64,000 nucleotides of DNA from Bacteroidota bacterium (lineage in GTDB: Bacteria > Bacteroidota > Bacteroidia > AKYH767-A > 2013-40CM-41-45), in the NCBI GenBank assembly GCA_026391945.1, contig JAPLDA010000011.1, forward strand, positions 1 to 64,000, written 5' to 3'. Below are positions 57,203-64,000 of the stretch, piece by piece; the first letter of the stretch is position 1; the number at the start of each line of letters is the position of its first letter. A program made the translations under genes and the position numbers. The notes beneath the pieces are model-generated. The model searched no databases and had not been told where the DNA came from. It worked only from the letters and a program-made list of their open reading frames with translations.

Positions 57203-59236
57203 TCATCGTATCAGGGCAATTGATCCGGTTTTTTGCGAATACGTTCCGTCTTTGTAAACGATGGTAGCTACATAAGAATAAACCCCGCTGCTCATTTTTT
57301 CTCCGTTCCATGTTCCATCCCATCCGTCATCCATATTTTCTGAATCATATAATTTTTCTCCCCAGCGGTCAAATACAGTCAGGCGTGCGCTGAATAAATT
57401 ATTTCCCCTGATTCTGAAGAGGTCATTTTTCTGGTCACCGTTCGGAGAAAAAGCATCCGGAATAAACACCTTGTTTTCATGGGTGATGGTAATGGTCAAC
57501 TGCCGTGTAGTAAAACAGGTTCCATCTGAGATCAGGCAATAATATGTCGTGGTTTCAAGAGGTGTAGCAATCGGGTCGGGAGTTTCGGTGGTATCGAGGC
57601 CGGCTGCAGGATACCAATGATAAGTCAAACCTCCTCCGGCAAGCATTTGGTAAGAAGATCCCCAAGGCATGGTCGTGTCACTATTGATAGTGGCAGTAGG
57701 AACACTCGACATGTTGATGTAAGAGAATTTGGTCATGGTATCGGTTCCTCCGCCGTTCACAACAACAAGAGTTACATCGAACAACCCGTCGGAAGTATAA
57801 CAGATGCCGGTGGGGTTTTGTGCGTTTGATGAATCAGGTGTGGCGCCGGGGAAGTACCAGTGCCAGGAAGTCGGAACATTGGTGGAGAGATCAAAAAAGT
57901 TAATGCAAACGGTATCGCATCCGCCGGTTGAGTTAGAGCCAAAAGCAGCTACCGGCGGCGGGCAGTTGTTTACTGTTATGTACACACTTTTGAGAGTGGT
58001 ATCACTTCCGTTTGTATTGGAAGCAATCAACTGAACATCATAGAAACCGGGAGTGGTGTAGCATATATTGATCGGATTTTGCTGGTTGCTGACAGGTGTA
58101 TTCGATCCCGGAAAACTCCACAACCAGCTTGTTGGAGAATTCTGGCTGAGGTCGGTGAAATTGATGCAGGTATTTTGGCAGAACGCAGTGTTGTTAGCTG
58201 TAAAATCTGCGATGGGCGCATTGCAGTTGGCGATGGTGATGTAGTTGCTGCGGACAATCGTATCCGTGTCGGCTACATTGTAAACAGCAAGTGTCACCGA
58301 ATAGGTTCCTGCAAGGTTGTAAGTAACAACTGGATTTTGAGCGATGGAAAAATTTGGAGTTCCTCCCGGGAAAACCCATAACCATCCGGATGGATTTCCG
58401 GAGCTCAGGTCAGTGAATTGACGAGGTCTTCCGGCACAGCCGCCCGTTATCGAGTCAACCGTAAAATTCGCGCTCACGTTGATGTTTGAAGTCAGGGTGA
58501 TTGAATCAACAGCGAATGAAGGGCCCGTTCCGACAGCATCGTTGTTGTTGATCCACCGGAAACCGATTCTGACATTCGGATTGTTGTTGGCTGAAGCCGG
58601 TAATGAAAAACTGAACGGTGTCCACACGCCCAATCCAGCGCAGGAGATAAGAGATGTTTTCGGCGGATCGGTGAGTTGATTCCAGGTTGTTCCGTCGAAG
58701 TATTCAAGGGTTGCATTGTCATTCAGGAGATCACCGTTTTCGAGGTAGTTGAAGGACAACACAATGTTGGCTTTTCCTGCACAGTTGATCACCGGCGATT
58801 CAATTCTTTTGTTCGTGGTCACATCGTTGTTCGGAGGAAAACTTCCGGCATCATAAAGGGCATTGCAGTCGCCGGCAGGGCATAAAACAGAAGGTGCACC
58901 AACAACACTTCCAACGTGCAGCGTCTGGTTGTTTAAGGAAGCTGAACCGAGGCATCCGTCACGGCACGATCCCGCAGGGAAACCTGCTTCTGTTCCGCTG
59001 ATGTACCATTCATTCGCATGCAGGTCGTTGGTGCCTGATAATGTTTCTGTCCAGGCGCCGTTGGAGCCCGCCGCACTCGTGGCCAGTTGTGCCTGGTTGC
59101 AACCGGTTCCGAAATTTTCCATCCAGAAAACCTGTGCATTCGAACGATGCGAAACGCATACACACAGGATCATCAGCAGAAGCATGATCCTGGATTGAAC
59201 CGTGGCAATACGGAGAGATTTATTTTCTGTATTCAT
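57203..59236 (-). CDS. PKD-domain protein with gliding-motility-associated (T9SS type B) C-terminal domain
   Basis: Four or so PKD-like repeats (SGWLWVFPGGTPNFS, TSWLWSFPGS, TSWHWYFPGATPDS); C-terminal FIPDAFSPNGDQKNDLFRIRG...LTVFDRWGEKLYDS. Confidence 0.93.
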   Translation of the reverse strand: MNTENKSLRIATVQSRIMLLLMILCVCVSHRSNAQVFWMENFGTGCNQAQLATSAAGSNGAWTETLSGTNDLHANEWYISGTEAGFPAGSCRDGCLGSASLNNQTLHVGSVVGAPSVLCPAGDCNALYDAGSFPPNNDVTTNKRIESPVINCAGKANIVLSFNYLENGDLLNDNATLEYFDGTTWNQLTDPPKTSLISCAGLGVWTPFSFSLPASANNNPNVRIGFRWINNNDAVGTGPSFAVDSITLTSNINVSANFTVDSITGGCAGRPRQFTDLSSGNPSGWLWVFPGGTPNFSIAQNPVVTYNLAGTYSVTLAVYNVADTDTIVRSNYITIANCNAPIADFTANNTAFCQNTCINFTDLSQNSPTSWLWSFPGSNTPVSNQQNPINICYTTPGFYDVQLIASNTNGSDTTLKSVYITVNNCPPPVAAFGSNSTGGCDTVCINFFDLSTNVPTSWHWYFPGATPDSSNAQNPTGICYTSDGLFDVTLVVVNGGGTDTMTKFSYINMSSVPTATINSDTTMPWGSSYQMLAGGGLTYHWYPAAGLDTTETPDPIATPLETTTYYCLISDGTCFTTRQLTITITHENKVFIPDAFSPNGDQKNDLFRIRGNNLFSARLTVFDRWGEKLYDSENMDDGWDGTWNGEKMSSGVYSYVATIVYKDGTYSQKTGSIALIR

Positions 59237-59296
59237 TATATCCTTTAAAAAGCGAAGTAATTTACAACTATTTTAGAAATCGCAAACAAATTTTAA

Positions 59297-60208
59297 TCAG
59301 ACCGCGGAATATGAATCGGCAAATTTATAAATGTTAAATTCAGAAGCAATGAAAGCTTTCTTTATGGATTGAAGTAAATCAGCCTTGTTTATGTCATTCA
59401 TTCTTCTTTTTTGAATAAGAGTGTAAATTTTTTCCGTGAGGAGCTGCATTTTTCTTTCGTTCGTAAGCCCGCTCTGCCGGTGTCTTTCCAGTGCTTCGGC
59501 CAGTTCTTCTATTCCTGTTCCGGTTGTAGCAGAAACCTTGATCACCGGCGTAATCCACTCTTTCCTGCTTCCGGAGCGGATCGTTTTTTCAAGGTTGTTG
59601 GCGAGGACATCAGCACCCGGCCTGTCGGATTTATTCACGGCAAAGATATCAGCTATTTCCATGATCCCCGATTTCATCGCCTGGATTTCATCGCCCGATT
59701 CCGGAACCAGCACCACCACGGTGGTATCAGCCAAACCTGCAATTTCAACTTCCGACTGCCCGACTCCTACCGTCTCAATGAGGATGACGTCAAAGGGAAA
59801 CGACTTCATCACATCGGTAATCTCAATCGTTTTTTGCGACAGCCCTCCCAACGAACCTCTCGTGGCCAGTGAGCGGATAAAAATATCCTGGTTGTTGAAA
59901 TGCTCACTCATGCGCAAACGGTCGCCAAGCAGGGAACCGTAATTGAAAGGAGAAGTCGGATCAATGGCGATGATGCCGATTTTTTTTCCTGCTTTGGAAT
60001 ACAGGTGTATTAAAGCGTTGATCAATGTGCTTTTACCGGCACCCGGCGGACCGGTGAAACCGATGACAGGAATGTTCCTGCCGGGTTTAAGGGCGTACAG
60101 GATTTCCCGGTAACCTTCCAGTTCATTTTCCACCACCGTGATGGCACGGGCCAGTGACCTGGTATCACCGGCTGCAATATGTGAAAGTAGCTGAGAGGAA
60201 GTATTCAA
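59297..60208 (-). CDS. meaB: Methylmalonyl-CoA mutase-associated GTPase MeaB
   Basis: GFTGPPGAGKSTLINAL; ETVGVGQSEVEIAGLADTTVVVLVPESGDEIQAMKSGIMEIADIFAVNKSDRPGAD. Confidence 0.95.
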   Translation of the reverse strand: MNTSSQLLSHIAAGDTRSLARAITVVENELEGYREILYALKPGRNIPVIGFTGPPGAGKSTLINALIHLYSKAGKKIGIIAIDPTSPFNYGSLLGDRLRMSEHFNNQDIFIRSLATRGSLGGLSQKTIEITDVMKSFPFDVILIETVGVGQSEVEIAGLADTTVVVLVPESGDEIQAMKSGIMEIADIFAVNKSDRPGADVLANNLEKTIRSGSRKEWITPVIKVSATTGTGIEELAEALERHRQSGLTNERKMQLLTEKIYTLIQKRRMNDINKADLLQSIKKAFIASEFNIYKFADSYSAV

Positions 60209-60305
60209 GAGTGAACAGAGGATCTTTCACAAAGTAACAAGAAAGAAAAGGCACTGCAAAAAAGAAAAATAAATATCTCTAACTTGCGATCGTTAATAAC
60301 TCGCA

Positions 60306-61064
60306 ATGATCCGTTTGTCTGTTGTCATCATTACTTTCAACGAAGAAAAAAACATCGAACGCTGCATCCGGTCGGTGGAAGGCATCGCTGATGAAATCGT
60401 AGTGGTGGATTCTTTTTCAACCGATTCAACCGAAGCGATCTGCAATCGATTGGGTGCAACATTCATTCAGCATCCTTTTGAAGGATACATTGAACAGAAG
60501 AATTTCGCGTTGCAGCAGGCCGGCTGTGAGTATATTTTTTCACTGGATGCCGATGAAGAGTTGTCGGAAGAACTGAAAGCATCGGTGCTCGAAGCTAAAT
60601 CAAACGGGAAGCATGAATGTTATTCCATGAACCGGCTCGCTAATTACTGCGGGCACTGGATTCGTCACGGTAGTTGGTACCCCGACAAAAAAACAAGGCT
60701 CTTTAAAAAAGGAAGAGGAAACTGGGGCGGAAAAAATCCCCATGATAAATACCTGCCGGAAAATCCGGGTGATGCGGGCTTTCTGAAGGGCGACATTCTT
60801 CATTACTCCTATGATACGATCGAAGAACACATCGCACAGGTCAATAGATTTTCTACGATCGGTGCAAAGAGTGCTTGTGATGCCGGCCGGCATTCAGGCA
60901 TTCTGAAGATTTTGTTTAAGCCGCTATTCAAATTCATCCGCGATTATTTTTTCCGCTTCGGATTTCTCGATGGGTATTACGGCCTCGTGGTCTGTTGCAT
61001 TTCCACGCATGAAACATTTTTGAAATATGTGAAGCTACGGGAATTGAACCGGTCGGGTGAATGA
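60306..61064 (+). CDS. Glycosyltransferase family 2 (WaaE/KdtX-like)
   Basis: LSVVIITFNEEKNIERCIRSVEGIADEIVVVDSFSTDST; FSLDADEELSEEL. Confidence 0.92.
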   Translation: MIRLSVVIITFNEEKNIERCIRSVEGIADEIVVVDSFSTDSTEAICNRLGATFIQHPFEGYIEQKNFALQQAGCEYIFSLDADEELSEELKASVLEAKSNGKHECYSMNRLANYCGHWIRHGSWYPDKKTRLFKKGRGNWGGKNPHDKYLPENPGDAGFLKGDILHYSYDTIEEHIAQVNRFSTIGAKSACDAGRHSGILKILFKPLFKFIRDYFFRFGFLDGYYGLVVCCISTHETFLKYVKLRELNRSGE

Positions 61065-61118
61065 ATTGAGGAGGAGAGGGAATTGCATATTGAAAAGTGA
61101 AGATTGAAAAATGGGGTA

Positions 61119-62702
61119 CTAAACCTTGTGCCCGATATCCGGCTTATCACGGAACAAAAACAGGCAACTGAAAAAAGCAAAAAAGGTAGCGCCGGTTTGT
61201 GTTTCTAAAGTATCTTCCGTAACCATCGACAGGATGGCGATAGTCCAGAATACCATGTAGAAATAATCTTTGTATCGTTGTGTGATGATCATCGGCGCCA
61301 CCAGTGCAAACAGAAAATATGCAAGGGAAAAAAAACCGAGAGCGACTGCAACAGACAGGTACTGGTTGTGTGCACGAAGCCGGAATTTTTCGCTGAGCCT
61401 CGAGTTCATTTTTACATACTGTTCACGGTAAGCGGCAGGCATGTCACCTGTTCCTACGCCAGTAAACGGATGTGCTGCGATAATTCCACAAGCCGCTTTC
61501 CAGAATTCGAAACGCTGCATCACCGAATGTCCGTTGAGTTCACCACCGTCTTTGAACTGTTCGTATTCCCATATGGTTTTCAGGACGCGCGATCTGAAAT
61601 CAGAAAGATGCTGGTACGATTCATTGGCGACTCCTTTTTCAATAGAACGAACTTCCCCGGGAGAGAGGTTCTTCACAGCTTCGCCGTCTTTCTTCCATCC
61701 TTTGGAAGCGAGAAATCGGACCAACGTGTACTTGACAGGCTGGTGGCGTTCATCCAGTGAATCGTATTTGAATCGGCTTCTTGAATCCCATTCTTCCCGC
61801 AGTTCTTTTTCACACACATAAATCCATACGAGGTACCCGTTCTCCCGCAGGTTGCCCGAGGTGTCGAAGGTGTATGCATTTCCCGCCGGCGTTTTTGCGT
61901 TTCCATCAACAGGCATGTCACGTGTTATGTAATACTGTTTCGCAATGGAACGGATGAACACGAAGCCGGATACCGGGATGGCCAGCACCATCACGATCAG
62001 GATGATTTTTCTGAATTTGTTTTTTACAGTAGATGCAAGGTAAACGAGGAGGCAAAACCCGGTCACGGATGTGATGATGATACCTGTCATTGATTCCATG
62101 ATGACTAAAAATACCAGCAGCCAAACGGCCACCAGTATGAAAAAAAATTTCAGAAATAAATTTTGTGTGCCGTTGTTGGAAAAAATAAAATAAAGCAGCG
62201 AGAAAAACGAGATGCAGATGAACAATGCAAAACGGATATGCGATACATGGAAAATAAAAATTTCACGGATGTCGGTGATTTCCCTGTGGATCACGCCTGT
62301 TAAAACCGCCGTGCTGATGAGCGTGCCGGTAACAACCGCTGCAATAAAAAAACCAATGACGAGCTGGAAATTTTTTTTGGAGACCGGCTCACTTCCGCCG
62401 ATGATGACGGGAAGGATGAGGAGCGGAAGTTTGATGCGGATGTCTTTCAACCCTTCTGTCAGGTCAGTTGTCCACGCCAGCCCGATCACATGCAGCAATA
62501 AAATTCCGGTGATGATGAGCGCCGGCTTGTTCCGGAAATAGCGGCGGAATTTTTCAACGAAATTTCCTTCCAGGAAAAATGATGCGGCGAGAAAAAACTG
62601 GGAAAGGCTCGTCAGGAAAAACGAAACCGGCAAACCGCACACCAGCAGCACCAGGCCGAAAAGATAGAGGTGGTTCGAACGAAAAGGGTAAATCCGGGGC
62701 AT
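61119..62702 (-). CDS. O-antigen ligase (Wzy/WaaL-like) family membrane protein
   Basis: Polytopic; HPFTGVGTGDMPAAYREQY...RAHNQYLSVAVALGF. Confidence 0.88.
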   Translation of the reverse strand: MPRIYPFRSNHLYLFGLVLLVCGLPVSFFLTSLSQFFLAASFFLEGNFVEKFRRYFRNKPALIITGILLLHVIGLAWTTDLTEGLKDIRIKLPLLILPVIIGGSEPVSKKNFQLVIGFFIAAVVTGTLISTAVLTGVIHREITDIREIFIFHVSHIRFALFICISFFSLLYFIFSNNGTQNLFLKFFFILVAVWLLVFLVIMESMTGIIITSVTGFCLLVYLASTVKNKFRKIILIVMVLAIPVSGFVFIRSIAKQYYITRDMPVDGNAKTPAGNAYTFDTSGNLRENGYLVWIYVCEKELREEWDSRSRFKYDSLDERHQPVKYTLVRFLASKGWKKDGEAVKNLSPGEVRSIEKGVANESYQHLSDFRSRVLKTIWEYEQFKDGGELNGHSVMQRFEFWKAACGIIAAHPFTGVGTGDMPAAYREQYVKMNSRLSEKFRLRAHNQYLSVAVALGFFSLAYFLFALVAPMIITQRYKDYFYMVFWTIAILSMVTEDTLETQTGATFFAFFSCLFLFRDKPDIGHKV

Positions 62703-62831
62703 GCTAACGATTCATATGGAGTGATGTGATGAGAAACGAAAATGTAAAAATATTATTGAAACGTCCATTCACTTTTTTTTACGGGCAGCACGGATCAGTA
62801 TAACACGCGTGCCGGGCGAACTTGTACCGTT

Positions 62832-64000
62832 TTATTTTTTCGGCAGTTCTTCGCTGGCTTTTACTGTTCCATCCAAAATGGACGCGTACACAGAATGGTT
62901 TCCAAGAATCTCAACCGCTTTCATGATTTCCCTGTCATGTTCAAACGTGGCTTCGATTCTGCCGTTCTGGTAATAATAGCGGGAAACAATTTCCTCCTCG
63001 AGTAACTGCATGATCTCTTCTTTGTTTTTCTTCACGTCTTCTTTCTTGTTGTGAATCAGTTTAACCCGCAGTGCATCAAATTCAGTTTTGATGTCGCTGA
63101 AATATTTTTCGTCTTCCGTGTTCTTTTTAAGATCATCCAGTGTTTTTTCACTTCGTGTGGTGTAATCATATTCCTTGTCAGCGATGAATTCCAGGAAATC
63201 ACTGAAGTCGGTATCGGTGAGCCTGAAAATTTTTCCATCTGGAATGGAAGCATGCTGCAAGCGGTAGTGTGTGGCAAAATCGAATACCAGGTTTTTGTTC
63301 AGCAGGCTGGTGGCGATGTTGCTGTATTTTTTCGGTTCCGTGGAAACATCGGGAAGAATGCCGCCGCCATCGTACACTTTCCTTCCGGCTTTGGTTCTGA
63401 ATTCCGTGCGCAGCGAATCGGGAATTTTTCCCACGCTTCCGTCTTCGTTTCGGTGCGTATAGTCAAGCGCCTGGATGCATCGCCCGCTTGGAATGTAATA
63501 TTTGGCCGTGGTGATTTTCACCTGCGTGTTGTAACTGAGTTGCCTCGTAGTCTGCACCAGCCCTTTCCCGAATGTCCGCTGGCCGATGATGACACCCCTG
63601 TCGAGATCCTGCAGGGAACCGGAAACAATTTCCGATGCCGATGCCGAGCTGCTGTTCACCAGCACAGCCAAAGGAAGTTCGGTATCCACGGCACTGTTGA
63701 TGGCTTTGTAAATTTTTTCATCGCCTTTCAGTTTGCCACGGGTGCTGACGATGTCCTGCCCACGGTCAACAAAAACATTGGAGATGTTAACGGCTTCATT
63801 CAATAAGCCTCCCGGGTTTGAACGGATGTCGAGGATGATTCCTTTCAGCTTGTTTTTTTCCTTCAGTGACTTCAATGCTTCACTCATTTCTTTTCCCGCA
63901 CTCTCTGTAAAGTTGGTGAGTTTGATGTAGCCGATGCCATTGGAGATCATTCCGTAATACGGAACGCTTTTCACTTTTATTTCTTCACGTGTAATCATTT
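62832..64000 (-). CDS. S41 family C-terminal processing peptidase (5' end beyond window)
   Basis: VNSSSASASEIVSGSLQDLDRGVIIGQRTFGKGLVQTTRQLSYNTQVKITTAKYYIPSGRCIQ. Confidence 0.93.
   Translation of the reverse strand, partial: MITREEIKVKSVPYYGMISNGIGYIKLTNFTESAGKEMSEALKSLKEKNKLKGIILDIRSNPGGLLNEAVNISNVFVDRGQDIVSTRGKLKGDEKIYKAINSAVDTELPLAVLVNSSSASASEIVSGSLQDLDRGVIIGQRTFGKGLVQTTRQLSYNTQVKITTAKYYIPSGRCIQALDYTHRNEDGSVGKIPDSLRTEFRTKAGRKVYDGGGILPDVSTEPKKYSNIATSLLNKNLVFDFATHYRLQHASIPDGKIFRLTDTDFSDFLEFIADKEYDYTTRSEKTLDDLKKNTEDEKYFSDIKTEFDALRVKLIHNKKEDVKKNKEEIMQLLEEEIVSRYYYQNGRIEATFEHDREIMKAVEILGNHSVYASILDGTVKASEELPKK

Noticed and set aside
63051-63806. 251-aa antisense ORF inside the S41 protease
   Set aside because: Shadow ORF.

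Overview
The window is a 64 kb chromosomal segment from a Bacteroidota bacterium. Evidence for this is the type IX secretion C-terminal domains (types A and B), a PorP/SprF protein, a MurF-Alr fusion and TTG-N19/20-TAnnTTTG promoters. About 50 protein-coding genes are supportable and most are housekeeping: tsaB, sdhCAB, rnc, recJ, gdhA, acpP-fabF, comEB, sod, hemW, rsmI, tdk, murF-alr, meaB and two ctpA-like proteases. I recognised no tRNA, rRNA, CRISPR array, transposase or prophage. The observations most worth a second look are: (1) two paralogous monoheme cytochrome c / beta-barrel modules (12.9-14.7 kb and 25.7-29.5 kb); (2) a secreted protein combining Asp-box repeats, a dockerin-like segment, a cohesin-like domain and a T9SS sorting domain; (3) a decayed TonB C-terminal-domain gene with an internal deletion that keeps its terminator; (4) a redoxin-like lipoprotein split by a single-nucleotide shift in a 7-nt homopolymer; (5) a LuxR-type regulator whose receiver domain has lost the phosphoacceptor Asp and the conserved Lys; (6) three sequence-unrelated intergenic imperfect palindromes with similar roughly 8-bp phased arms; (7) a hairpin/24-bp tandem repeat/hairpin filling a convergent intergenic gap; (8) a 41-aa membrane mini-protein missing from the ORF track. 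All calls come from reading the sequence and from family knowledge; no database search was run.
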